Of a stretch of 46,769 nucleotides of DNA, positions 1 to 8,041 are shown piece by piece. This DNA is from Thiotrichales bacterium. Lineage in GTDB: Bacteria > Pseudomonadota > Gammaproteobacteria > Francisellales > CACEW01. The stretch's first letter is position 1; each line of letters begins with the position of its first letter. The notes beneath the pieces were generated by a model that was given only the letters and a program-made list of their open reading frames with translations, was not told the DNA's origin and did no database searches. The stretch is taken from the NCBI GenBank assembly GCA_947478525.1, contig CANJVU010000017.1, forward strand, positions 1 to 46,769. Reading direction: 5' to 3'. The position numbers were made by a program, and so were the translations under genes.

Positions 1-1
1 C

Positions 2-142
2 GGAATTTTAGAAGGCATTAACAACAAAATTCAGCTTGCCAGACGACGAGCCAGAGGTTACCGCAACCTTGAGAATTTTATCAACATGATTTACTACCTT
101 TGCGGCAAGCTTGCTTTTGATTACCCACTCAAAACAACATAG
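2..142 (+). pseudogene. ISL3-family transposase, C-terminal end (cut by window edge)
   Basis: An open frame runs from the window edge to the stop at 140-142 and encodes 46 residues. It begins GILEGINNKIQLARRRARGY and continues with FINMIYYLCGKL. This is the familiar C-terminal end of ISL3-type DDE transposases, which close with a G(L/I)xEGINxKIxLAKRRARGYR block followed by a FINMIYFLCGKL-like helix. The 5' part lies outside the window, so it cannot be told whether the element is intact. No terminal inverted repeat was recognised in the bases that follow. The element marks the left edge as a mobile or decayed zone. Confidence 0.75.
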
Positions 143-211
143 AGCCAAAAAGATATACATTTCCAGAAAAATTTTATATTCTTTTCACCAAACAACACAA
201 GAGAGAAATGA

Positions 212-1120
212 ATGTATTCTCATCCTAATTCAACCGAAATACCTGGAGCAGTTCCTGCAGATATAATAATAAATTTTAATCTAGATTCAGATGAAGATAA
301 AAAACCAGAGTTCCCTAGCTCTCCCACTTCTCCAATGTCACACAATTCAAGGTTTTTATAAACTACCCCTCAATCCCACTCATGAAGAAAGAGCTGCTTT
401 TGTAGAAAAAGTCATACAATACTTAACGAACGCTGGATATGCCTTTGGTAATCACAGTGATAGTGAGGAATACCATCAAATCATGCTGCTGGTAGAACAG
501 CTTGCGGATCAATATTTCACCCTTAAATACCCTGCAGGAATTGGAACAAAAGTGGCCTCTGAACTTGCAGACGAATACTCAACTTTTAACCCTCATCTTT
601 TATTTGCTCCAGAAGACAAAATAAAGTACACATCGTGCGCCTCTATTAAAACCCTCTGTACTTCTCATTCAAACACCACAGTGGAATCAGAACACACAAA
701 AACTCTAAGAGGTAGTTTTGATGCGTATATGCAAGACATATTATTGGATTTAGCAGTTTCCTATAATAAAAAACTCGAAATCTCTTTTGAGCAATTCATA
801 TTAGGACAATCCGCACCAAAGCAGCAATTAAAGAGTACAACACCACAGGCAAGACAAAAAAAAGACCGGCGAAACTTAACAGAAGGCATGCCTTTTGCAA
901 CAGTAGTTCCTGTGGCACCCCTGCACCAGCAGTTCCTGCTGCACCAGCAGCTCCAGCAGTTCCTGCTGCACCAGCAGCTCCAGTGGCTGCATCAACAGCT
1001 CCAGTGACTCAGACACAACACCCTGTCACTCAATTCACTCTCTCAAGTCCACCGAACGCTTTACACGCTCAAGAGACCTCGTCAACTCATAAAGAAGAAG
1101 TAACAGCATTAGCACTCTAA
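212..1120 (+). pseudogene. Effector-like protein with Ala/Pro-rich tail, two compensating frameshifts
   Basis: The family is not recognised. Three overlapping frames form one gene of about 303 codons. The N-terminus (ATG 212) encodes a Ser/Pro-rich segment ending PSSPTSPMSHNSRF. The middle (about 355-910, another frame) encodes a helical region such as VEKVIQYLTNAGYAFG. The C-terminus, back in the first frame, encodes Ala/Pro repeats (PAVPAAPAAP) and ends HKEEVTALAL at 1120. Removing one T from the run near 352-357 and adding one C to the run near 921-924 joins all three. Both changes fall in homopolymers, so either the assembly has errors or the gene decayed recently. Read literally, the middle frame starts at ATG 291 and stops at 1007. 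Low-complexity, Pro-rich tails are common in secreted effectors of intracellular bacteria, but function is inference. Confidence 0.5.
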
Positions 1121-1207
1121 AAACCGCCTGCAGAAGCCTGTACCGCCATTAAGATGCGAACTGGCATATTGCTGGGCAAAACTCAAATGCGTGGATAAAT
1201 TACTCAT
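1109..1207 (-). pseudogene. Possible 5' fragment of an unidentified gene
   Basis: A 32-codon minus-strand frame starts MSNLSTHLSFAQQYASSHL and continues NGGTGFC before losing sense. An AGGAG stands 13 bases upstream of the ATG. The first 26 residues look protein-like and may be the start of a gene whose remainder was deleted when the neighbouring debris formed. No family was recognised. It could equally be chance coding on the complement of non-coding DNA. Confidence 0.2.
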
Positions 1208-1287
1208 CTCATAAATTTGGCTCCTATTGTCTTTAAGTGTGCTATGATGCTTAATAAAGCTAATTTTGAATAAGGAAAGTAATATGA

Positions 1288-1473
1288 ATTTCGCATCCTG
1301 CAGAAGCTTACTATTCACCCCCGGAAATTCAGTATGTGGTGACAGAAAATGGTATTTGCAATCTTCAAGGTAAATCCACCTCCGAACGCGCAAAAGCATT
1401 GATTGCACTGGCTGCACCTGAATTTCGTGAACAGCTTGAGGCGGAAGCATTAAAACTGAATCTTTTTGTTTAA
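1288..1473 (+). pseudogene. Acetyl-CoA hydrolase/CoA-transferase, C-terminal remnant
   Basis: About 60 codons before poxB, with no start codon (an in-frame TGA lies just upstream), read PPEIQYVVTENGICNLQGKS, then STSERAKALIALAAPEFREQ and a stop at 1471-1473. This matches the conserved end of the acetyl-CoA hydrolase / 4-hydroxybutyrate CoA-transferase family, which carries (Y/H)VVTEYGIAxLxGKxxxERAxALIxIAHPxFRxxL. The N-terminal 85-90% of the gene is missing. The stop lies 14 bases upstream of poxB, so the two were probably once an operon of acetate/acyl-CoA metabolism, and poxB may have lost its original promoter. Confidence 0.7.
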
Positions 1474-1487
1474 ACGGGAGTAAAAAA

Positions 1488-3203
1488 ATGACAAGCGTAG
1501 CAGATGTATTAGTCGACACTCTGAGTGCGATCGGCGTAAAACGAATTTATGGAATTGTGGGCGATTCGCTCAATGGTATTACCGATTCCCTGCGGGCGAA
1601 GAAAAAAATAGAGTGGATTCATACCCGACATGAGGAAGTGGCGGCTTTTGCAGCGGGTGCAGAAGCGCATTTAACACAGAATTTGACGGTCTGTGCAGGA
1701 AGTTGTGGGCCAGGCAATTTGCATTTAATTAATGGTCTGTATGATTGTCATCGCAATCATGTTCCGGTATTGGCAATTGCGGCACAAATTCCCAGCAGTG
1801 AAATTGGCGGGGGATATTTTCAGGAGACCGACCCTAAAGCGCTGTTTAAAGACTGCAGTTATTTTTGTGAAATCGTGAATTCGCCAGATCAAATGCCACG
1901 GATTCTCGCGATGGCGGCCCAAGCGGCACTGAGTCAACGCGGGGTTGCCGTAATTATTATTTCAGGCGATATTGCCTTAAAAGAAGCCACGGTGACTCAA
2001 ATTCCGCAGAGTATTCGGCAGCCTTTGCCTACGGTAACGCCCAATCAAATGGAGCTGAAAAAAATAGCGGACATCCTGAATTCTTCAGAGAAAGTTACGC
2101 TTTTATGTGGCAGTGGTTGTGCGGGAGCGCATGCGGAATTGCTGGCTTTATGTCATGCCTTAAAAAGTCCTGTCGTCCATGCGTTGCGCGGCAAAGAGCA
2201 TGTGGAATATGATAACCCCTATGATGTCGGAATGACCGGTTTTATTGGTTTTTCATCCGGTTATTATGCAATGGAAGCCTGCGATACTTTAATCATGTTG
2301 GGCACGAATTTCCCCTATCGACAATTTTACCCCTCCCATGCCAAAATCATTCAGATTGATATCCGTGGAGAACAATTAGGTCGACGCTGTAATCTTGAGT
2401 ATGGCGTGGTGGGTGACGTCAAAGAAACAATTAAAGCCTTGCTTACGCATTTAACGATCAAACAAGATGACGCGCATCTCAAACAGGCTTGTGAGCATTA
2501 TAAAAAATCGCGCCAATCTTTGGATGACCTTGCCTGTGGTACAAAAGCACCGATTCACCCTCAGCATTTAGCCCGCCTGGTGAGTGAAACGGCAAAAGAA
2601 GATACGATTTTTACCTGCGATGTTGGCACCCCTACCGTCTGGGCAGCGCGTTATTTAAAAATGAATGGGAAACGCAGATTAATCGGGTCATTTAATCATG
2701 GCTCCATGGCCAATGCGCTGGCTCAAGCGATTGGCGCACAAGCCTCGCATCCTGATCGTGAAGTGGTGGCTTTGTGTGGTGATGGTGGTTTTGCCATGTT
2801 GATGGGAGACTTCATTACCCTCACTCAACAAAAACTGCCGGTGAAAGTGGTCATTTTTAATAATGGCACTTTAGGTTTTGTTGAAATGGAAATGAAAGCT
2901 AATGGTTTTTTAAACACGGGTACTGACTTAATCAATCCAAACTTTGCAAAAATGGCTGAGGCAATGGGTATATATGCAATTCGGGTAGAAGATCCTAATG
3001 AGCTTGAAGATGCCCTGAAAAAGGCTTTTGCCCATAAAGGCCCTGTCCTGGTTGATGTTGTGACCAATCGTATGGAATTGGTCATGCCTCCCAAAGTAAA
3101 AATGCAAGAGGTGAAAGGGTTTAATCTATACCTGTTAAAAGCGATTATCGATGGTCGTGGTACAGATGTGGTTGATCTGGCAAAAACGAATCTTTGGCGA
3201 TAA
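1488..3203 (+). CDS. poxB: Pyruvate dehydrogenase (quinone) / pyruvate oxidase
   Basis: A 571-residue ThDP- and FAD-dependent enzyme, practically the same length as E. coli PoxB (572). It oxidatively decarboxylates pyruvate to acetate and CO2 and passes electrons to membrane ubiquinone. The catalytic Glu is at position 50 in [15 protein letters not shown]. The PoxB-typical [19 protein letters not shown] and [21 protein letters not shown] blocks are present. The ThDP/Mg motif begins GDGG at about 431 and ends in FNN near 458. The end KTNLWR resembles the E. coli membrane-binding C-terminus. ATG 1488 is preceded by GGGAG at 7 bases. It converges with the downstream SDR gene. PoxB rather than acetolactate synthase is indicated by near-continuous similarity to PoxB. 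Confidence 0.95.
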   Translation: MTSVADVLVDTLSAIGVKRIYGIVGDSLNGITDSLRAKKKIEWIHTRHEEVAAFAAGAEAHLTQNLTVCAGSCGPGNLHLINGLYDCHRNHVPVLAIAAQIPSSEIGGGYFQETDPKALFKDCSYFCEIVNSPDQMPRILAMAAQAALSQRGVAVIIISGDIALKEATVTQIPQSIRQPLPTVTPNQMELKKIADILNSSEKVTLLCGSGCAGAHAELLALCHALKSPVVHALRGKEHVEYDNPYDVGMTGFIGFSSGYYAMEACDTLIMLGTNFPYRQFYPSHAKIIQIDIRGEQLGRRCNLEYGVVGDVKETIKALLTHLTIKQDDAHLKQACEHYKKSRQSLDDLACGTKAPIHPQHLARLVSETAKEDTIFTCDVGTPTVWAARYLKMNGKRRLIGSFNHGSMANALAQAIGAQASHPDREVVALCGDGGFAMLMGDFITLTQQKLPVKVVIFNNGTLGFVEMEMKANGFLNTGTDLINPNFAKMAEAMGIYAIRVEDPNELEDALKKAFAHKGPVLVDVVTNRMELVMPPKVKMQEVKGFNLYLLKAIIDGRGTDVVDLAKTNLWR

Positions 3204-3235
3204 CCGAACCAGTACCGCCAATAAGATCATCAAAT

Positions 3236-4006
3236 TCAACACCGATGCACCAAATGCGATGCAGTTTGGTCAGTCGGGAATACTTGAATTTCGGGAATGT
3301 TAACGTGTTCTGGTAACGTCGCGCAATACACGATGGCACTGGCAATATCATCACCAATCAAATGATTCATATCTTTATAAATTGAATCCGCCTTTTCAAC
3401 ATCACCCTTAAAACGCGTTTTGGCAAAACTGGTTTTAACCATACCTGGATCAACCAATGTCACACGAATCGGTGTGCCGTGCACGTCCATTTTGGTACCG
3501 ATGGTCAAGGCTCTCACCGCAAATTTGGTGGCGCAATAAATGGCACCGCCCGTGTATACTTGACGGCTCGAAATTGAACCCAGATTGATGATATGGCCCT
3601 GGCTACGCACCAGCATGCCTTTCAACACGGCGCGAGTGACGTAAATCAAGCCTTTGATATTGGTATCGATCATCAGATCCAGATCTTCGTCTTTAACGTC
3701 TTGCATTTTGTCTAAACCAGACGACAAACCCGCGTTATTGACCAAGACATCAATCGCTTGCCACTCGGCGGGTAAATGCTCAAGACCAGCGTTAACTTGT
3801 TTGCTATTACGCACGTCCATCAATACCCCATGAACCGCAACTGAAAAGCGTTTTTGCAAATCAGCCACCAGTGCATCCAGCGTCTTTTGTTGGCGTGCCG
3901 TGACAATCAACTTGGCACCGATCTTGGCAAACTGCTCCGCGCAAGCCAAACCAATACCACTATTGGCACCCGTGATTAAAACAATTTTGTTTTTAAACTT
4001 TTGCAT
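3236..4006 (-). CDS. SDR-family NAD(P)-dependent oxidoreductase (YdfG-like)
   Basis: A 256-residue classical short-chain dehydrogenase. From the chosen start MQKFKNK it has the dinucleotide motif TGANSGIG in the first 20 residues, the structural NNAG motif, Ser in the LGSISS block and the catalytic pair in YCATK. The nearest familiar type is YdfG, which oxidises serine, threonine and 3-hydroxy acids with NADP, but substrate cannot be fixed from sequence. Start 4006 is preferred over an upstream in-frame ATG at 4030 because GGAG stands 6 bases before it, while the longer form would begin inside argS. It sits 10 bases after the argS stop and is probably cotranscribed with it. The last residues (HLVHRC) look like a non-homologous tail. 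Confidence 0.85.
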   Translation of the reverse strand: MQKFKNKIVLITGANSGIGLACAEQFAKIGAKLIVTARQQKTLDALVADLQKRFSVAVHGVLMDVRNSKQVNAGLEHLPAEWQAIDVLVNNAGLSSGLDKMQDVKDEDLDLMIDTNIKGLIYVTRAVLKGMLVRSQGHIINLGSISSRQVYTGGAIYCATKFAVRALTIGTKMDVHGTPIRVTLVDPGMVKTSFAKTRFKGDVEKADSIYKDMNHLIGDDIASAIVYCATLPEHVNIPEIQVFPTDQTASHLVHRC

Positions 4007-4016
4007 GACAGGCTCC

Positions 4017-5762
4017 TTACATTTTTTCAACCAGCTGTAACCCTAAAATTTCCATACCTTGGCGCAATATCTTTGCAGTGATTTCACACAGCAACAACCG
4101 ACTGTTCTGCTCAGGCGTGCCTTCAACACGACAATCGCGAAAAAAAGCGTTGAAGTGTTCAGCCAGATTATACAGATATTCACACAAGCGATGAGGGAAT
4201 AAGTCTGCCGCCAATTGCGCTAGAACATCTGAAAATTGATTCAAATGTAAAGCTAATGCAACTTCGCTGGCGTGTTTTAGTTCAATCGTCGCGGTCCTTT
4301 TCACTTGCTCAATATCACAGCCAATTTTACGTTTGATGCTATTAATACGCACATAGGCATACATCAAAAACCCAGCGGTATTGCCGTCAAAGCGCAGCAT
4401 GCGTTCGTAGCTGAAAGTGTAATCGCTGGTACGATGGCAGCATAAGTCGGCATATTTGATGGCGTTAATACCTAATACTTTGGCGTCTTGATCCAATTGT
4501 GCTGGCGTCAAATCAGACTTACGTTCGATCAAAATCGCTTTGGCGGCATCCATGGCAGCAACCATCAAATCGATGAGTTTTTCGGTATCGCCTGAGCGAG
4601 TCTTGAATTTTTTACCATCGCCACCCAATACCAGACCAAAGGGTACGTGGTTCACGGTGACTTTACTTAGGTCAAGGTACCCTGCCATTTCTGCAGCTTT
4701 GAAAATCATGGCAAAATGGGTGGCTTGACCACTGTCGGTGACAATCACAATACGACTGGCTTTTTCAACATCGATGCGATGACGAATCGCTGCCATATCA
4801 GTGCTGGCATAGTTATAACCACCATCGGCTTTTTGCACCATCAGCGGTAATGGTTCATTATCACGGTTAACAAATCCATCAACATACACACATTTAGCGC
4901 CATCAGAAATTTGTACCAACCCTTTACGCTCCAAGTCTTTTACGAGATCCACCAAAAACGGATTGTAAAATGATTCACCTCGCTCGGTGATTCGAATATT
5001 CAGCAGGTCATAGATTTCTTGATACGCACGCCGTGAAATGTCGCAGATCAACTCCCACGCTTTCAGTGCTTCTGGCTCTCCGCCTTGTAAAGCAACGACC
5101 TGAAGCTGCGCCCGTTTTTTAAAATCAACGTCTTCATCAAACACTTTTTTCGAGGCTTTATACCATTCCATTAAATGCAACAAATCAGTTTGGGTTTTGC
5201 CCGACAACACATCGGGCACATGCTCTTTTAAATAGGTAATCAACATACCAAACGCCGTACCCCAATTGCCGACATGGTTTAAACGCAACACGTCATAGCC
5301 TAAAAACTCAAACAACCGTGCCAGGCAATCCCCAATGATGGTCGAGCGCAAATGGCCCACATGCATTTCTTTGGCGATATTGGGGCTGGAAAAATCCACC
5401 ACCACCTTTTGATGTAACGGCAACAGTTCAATTCCAAGATGCGAATCCTGCAGCATAGTTTGTGTGCGTTGTGCCAGATAACTCGCATTCAAGGTAATGT
5501 TAATAAATCCAGGGCCAGCAATCTCACATTTTTCGATCAATCCATCATTCTTAACCTGCTGAACAATCGCCTGTGCAATATCACGCGGCTTTTGTTTTAA
5601 CACACCCGCCAACTTCATTGCGCTGTTACATTGATAATGACCAAACTGCGGGTTGGTGCTCTGGGTGACTTCGATTTGTGTTAAGGCAATATGCGCGTCT
5701 GGAAACGCTGCCACTACAGCCTGCCGAAACGAGTGCACCAGAATATTAAACAACGTATTCAT
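4017..5762 (-). CDS. argS: Arginyl-tRNA synthetase
   Basis: A 581-residue class I synthetase that charges tRNA-Arg. The N-terminal Add-1 domain is followed by SSPNIAKEMHVGHLRSTIIG, whose HVGH (134-137) is the HIGH signature of ArgRS. The anticodon-binding DALR domain closes the protein. Length matches bacterial ArgRS (550-590). ArgRS typically lacks a canonical KMSKS lysine, and here the corresponding region reads FKTRSGD, as expected. The start has only a weak Shine-Dalgarno (AGGTGG). It is transcribed away from the repressor gene at 5921 and followed directly by the SDR gene. Confidence 0.97.
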   Translation of the reverse strand: MNTLFNILVHSFRQAVVAAFPDAHIALTQIEVTQSTNPQFGHYQCNSAMKLAGVLKQKPRDIAQAIVQQVKNDGLIEKCEIAGPGFINITLNASYLAQRTQTMLQDSHLGIELLPLHQKVVVDFSSPNIAKEMHVGHLRSTIIGDCLARLFEFLGYDVLRLNHVGNWGTAFGMLITYLKEHVPDVLSGKTQTDLLHLMEWYKASKKVFDEDVDFKKRAQLQVVALQGGEPEALKAWELICDISRRAYQEIYDLLNIRITERGESFYNPFLVDLVKDLERKGLVQISDGAKCVYVDGFVNRDNEPLPLMVQKADGGYNYASTDMAAIRHRIDVEKASRIVIVTDSGQATHFAMIFKAAEMAGYLDLSKVTVNHVPFGLVLGGDGKKFKTRSGDTEKLIDLMVAAMDAAKAILIERKSDLTPAQLDQDAKVLGINAIKYADLCCHRTSDYTFSYERMLRFDGNTAGFLMYAYVRINSIKRKIGCDIEQVKRTATIELKHASEVALALHLNQFSDVLAQLAADLFPHRLCEYLYNLAEHFNAFFRDCRVEGTPEQNSRLLLCEITAKILRQGMEILGLQLVEKM

Positions 5763-5871
5763 ACCACCTAACCAACCTTACTTTGAAAAATAACGCTATT
5801 ATGACACACCCTAAGGCCTTCAGGTCAATCGATTTTATAAGGTTTCATGCATATACTCTTTTTCATATTTG

Positions 5872-5910
5872 ACGATATCGTGATACAATTGCTCTATGAT
5901 TTGATCAAAT
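5872..5910. promoter_or_regulatory. Two palindromes in the S24 repressor promoter (putative autoregulatory operators)
   Basis: A 10-bp perfect palindrome ACGATATCGT lies at 5872-5881 and a 12-bp perfect palindrome ATTTGATCAAAT at 5899-5910, with centres 28 bp apart. Between them is TTGCTC TATGAT-like material, with TATGAT at 5895-5900. The second palindrome covers the expected transcription start of the downstream XRE/S24 gene, whose ATG is at 5921 without a clear Shine-Dalgarno. Placement next to a CI/LexA-like gene makes them candidate operators. The two sites differ in sequence, so at most one may be its true target. Confidence 0.4.
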
Positions 5911-5920
5911 ACACAGACAT

Positions 5921-6559
5921 ATGACCAGCATCGGGCAAAACATTAAACTGGCAAGGCTCAAAAAAAATATCAATCAAACCGAACTGTCTCAGCTATGTGG
6001 ATGGAGTGGGTTTCCGAGCAGAATTTCCAACTACGAACGTGGGTTGCGCGAACCTAAAAGCGAGGATTTAGTGCGCTTAGCACAAAGTTTAAACGTCAGC
6101 GTTGATTGGTTCTATCGCGATTATGGCTCAGAACAAACAATGGAAGTTCGTGAATCCGTTGCTACTTACAAAGCCATTCGTTATGTTCCTTTATTGGCCT
6201 GGAACGAAGCAGTTGGCTATCTGCAAGGCAAAGAAATTAATGCACAGGACATGATCCCCGTAGTAAATGTAGAAAGTAATCGCAGTTTTGCCTTAATTGT
6301 CGAAGGCGACAGCATGGAATCACCGCAGGGAGACAGTTTCTCTGTGGGCGGCACGATTATTGTCGACCCAGGCTTACAAATCAAAGACCGTGATTTTGTC
6401 ATTGCCCTCGTCAATGACACGGCTACTTTTAAACAACTCATTATCGACTCCGGTAAACGTTTTTTAAAACCGCTAAACCTACGTTACCCGCTGTTAGAAA
6501 TACCACGCGATACTGAAATTTTGGGTGTGGTACGTAATTTTATGAGACGGTTCCGTTAA
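5921..6559 (+). CDS. XRE-family HTH / S24 peptidase-like transcriptional regulator
   Basis: A 212-residue CI/LexA-like repressor. Residues about 4-66 are an XRE helix-turn-helix (IKLARLKKNINQTELSQ, YERGLREPKSEDL). Residues about 88-205 are an S24 self-cleavage domain with Ser131 in VEGDSMESP and Lys171 in ATFKQLI, a spacing typical of a Ser-Lys dyad. RecA-stimulated members cleave an Ala-Gly or Cys-Gly bond in the linker. Here the equivalent stretch reads LAWNEAVGYLQ, so Ala97 and Gly99 are separated by Val and the usual dipeptide is absent. It may therefore be non-cleavable or use another bond. No phage genes surround it, so it reads as a stand-alone regulator or a domesticated prophage repressor. 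It diverges from argS. Confidence 0.88.
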   Translation: MTSIGQNIKLARLKKNINQTELSQLCGWSGFPSRISNYERGLREPKSEDLVRLAQSLNVSVDWFYRDYGSEQTMEVRESVATYKAIRYVPLLAWNEAVGYLQGKEINAQDMIPVVNVESNRSFALIVEGDSMESPQGDSFSVGGTIIVDPGLQIKDRDFVIALVNDTATFKQLIIDSGKRFLKPLNLRYPLLEIPRDTEILGVVRNFMRRFR

Positions 6560-6629
6560 TCCATAATCCATTGCTATCTCACCACACATTTAGCGTTACT
6601 GCTTGTCGAATAAAATTATAGGAGCACAC

Positions 6630-6983
6630 ATGAATTTTTTTTCTAAGTTATTGGCAATCTTATTATTATTTTTTGGTGAAGCCATCGCAGTTTACGCCGA
6701 AATGGCTGCCGCCAAAGAATATTCCGCTGGGGGTTCTTATGCACATATTTTCATTAAAGCATTCATCGCCATTGCGTTAGCAGGTGGTTTATTGATTGCC
6801 GGCTATATGACAGGATATAAATCCTTTAAAAATATTTGGATCGTGACGGTGTTGTCCATCACCTCAATCCTGATCATGGAGCCCCTGGTGGCGTATATTT
6901 TGTTTAAAACTCTGCCAAAGCGTGGTGAATTGATTGGCCTAATTCTGGGCGCACTGGGAATGGTCGCGACGTTTACGTTGTAG
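6630..6983 (+). CDS. Small integral membrane protein of unknown function
   Basis: A 117-residue protein with about four hydrophobic segments (roughly residues 5-22, 36-60, 66-87 and 96-115). The start at 6630 is chosen because AGGAG stands 5 bases before it. An upstream in-frame ATG at 6603 has no such site and would add nine polar residues. The KRGELIGLILGALGM end resembles small multidrug-resistance-like or EamA-like helices only superficially, so no family is assigned. It lies 70 bases after the S24 regulator on the same strand and could be its target or cotranscribed with it. It converges with the amino-sugar operon, the genes being 2 bases apart. Confidence 0.7.
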   Translation: MNFFSKLLAILLLFFGEAIAVYAEMAAAKEYSAGGSYAHIFIKAFIAIALAGGLLIAGYMTGYKSFKNIWIVTVLSITSILIMEPLVAYILFKTLPKRGELIGLILGALGMVATFTL

Positions 6984-6985
6984 GT

Positions 6986-8041
6986 TTAAAACAACTCGCC
7001 AATCTCCAAAAATCTTTTGGTAAACTGTTCGCGTTTAATGGGGTTATTACCTTCGATAATGCCTTTGATTACCGCCAGGCCATTGTGCTCAATTTCATGC
7101 CATAACTTATCAGCATCAGTACCGGTGGGAACGGGATAAATACCCTCTCCCGCCACTTCGATAATGCCCACCCCTTCGCTTTTGATGGGCGTTAATGCAG
7201 GAGGGGTGCGGAAATCGGGATTACGAAACAAGATATATAACTCATAGTCGTTGTCGATTTTGCGCAGAATTAAATTACAGGTATTGCGACCGAGGTCTTT
7301 GGCTTTCCATTGCTGAATGATTTGACCACCCTTTTCAATAATCATATCGGCTAAGGGAGTTTTGAGCTTACAACAGGCAATGGGAAAATCAAGCAGGCCG
7401 AATTCGATGTCACTTTTTTTACCATAACATTCTTTTATCCATTTGGCTTCCATGATCGGTAAATGCAACGCTTTAAAGACTTGATAATGGTGATGTACCA
7501 AGACCGATGCACCGGCCCACTCAACATCGCTGTTGGAGCAACCGATAAACCCTGGTGCCAGAGTAATAAAACGCATCAGATCATGAATGCTTTGACGCTC
7601 CATAATCATTGGCACGCGGTCACAAGCAATCAATACAAAGTGATAGGGGTACAGCGGAAACGGCGTTAACTGCAAAAAGAATTGCCGACCGGGTGTCAAT
7701 TCAAATTGAAACACCCTCAAATCTTCTTTGCCTGGCAGGGTTTGATTTTCAATACAAATTGGGCAATGCAGCTTGGGAATATTTTTCCCTTCTAGCGGCT
7801 TGGGTGAATACAAACTGCGGGCAATATTGATCTGAGTCTTAAAATTCACCCCTGTTTCTGGGTCATGATAGCTATAACGCTTGTTGTCATTAAGTTTAGC
7901 AGGTGTGATATAACCTACTGCCAGTGACCAATCAAACAACGCTTTCAGTGCGGCATTTAACCCCTGACGCTGAGACAGATTCTGTAAATAGGCTTGCATC
8001 TCAGCTTGACTGAAAGAAAGGTCATTCTGTAATGTGGTCAT
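6986..8041 (-). CDS. GalT-like/DUF4922 nucleotidyltransferase, probable HexNAc-1-P uridylyltransferase
   Basis: 351 residues. It carries HHHYQ (about 183-187), which fits the HxHxQ active-site pattern of the GalT branch of the HIT superfamily, where the middle His takes the nucleotidyl group. A CPIC pair (about 93-96, LHCPICIEN) may bind zinc as in GalT. It is the last gene of the nagA-MFS-epimerase-kinase operon, and its ATG overlaps the stop of the kinase gene by one base. In Bifidobacterium the lacto-N-biose pathway pairs an N-acetylhexosamine kinase with a GalT-type enzyme and an epimerase. By analogy this protein would convert GlcNAc-1-P or GalNAc-1-P to the UDP-sugar. The fold class is seen, while substrate is inference. 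GDP-hexose phosphorylases of the VTC2 type are an alternative. Confidence 0.7.
   Translation of the reverse strand: MTTLQNDLSFSQAEMQAYLQNLSQRQGLNAALKALFDWSLAVGYITPAKLNDNKRYSYHDPETGVNFKTQINIARSLYSPKPLEGKNIPKLHCPICIENQTLPGKEDLRVFQFELTPGRQFFLQLTPFPLYPYHFVLIACDRVPMIMERQSIHDLMRFITLAPGFIGCSNSDVEWAGASVLVHHHYQVFKALHLPIMEAKWIKECYGKKSDIEFGLLDFPIACCKLKTPLADMIIEKGGQIIQQWKAKDLGRNTCNLILRKIDNDYELYILFRNPDFRTPPALTPIKSEGVGIIEVAGEGIYPVPTGTDADKLWHEIEHNGLAVIKGIIEGNNPIKREQFTKRFLEIGELF

Noticed and set aside
901..1010. Gln/Leu-rich repeats (HQQLQQFLLHQQLQ) at the end of the middle frame near the left end
   Set aside because: They are the out-of-frame reading of Ala/Pro repeats; the alternative frame gives a more natural protein that runs on to 1120.
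1208..1519. Upstream part of the long minus-strand frame covering 1109-1519
   Set aside because: It is antisense to the CoA-transferase remnant and to the poxB start, which carry convincing coding sense on the plus strand.
3145..3357. Minus-strand frame across the poxB/SDR border with some protein-like text
   Set aside because: It crosses two convergent real genes in a different frame and has no ribosome site.
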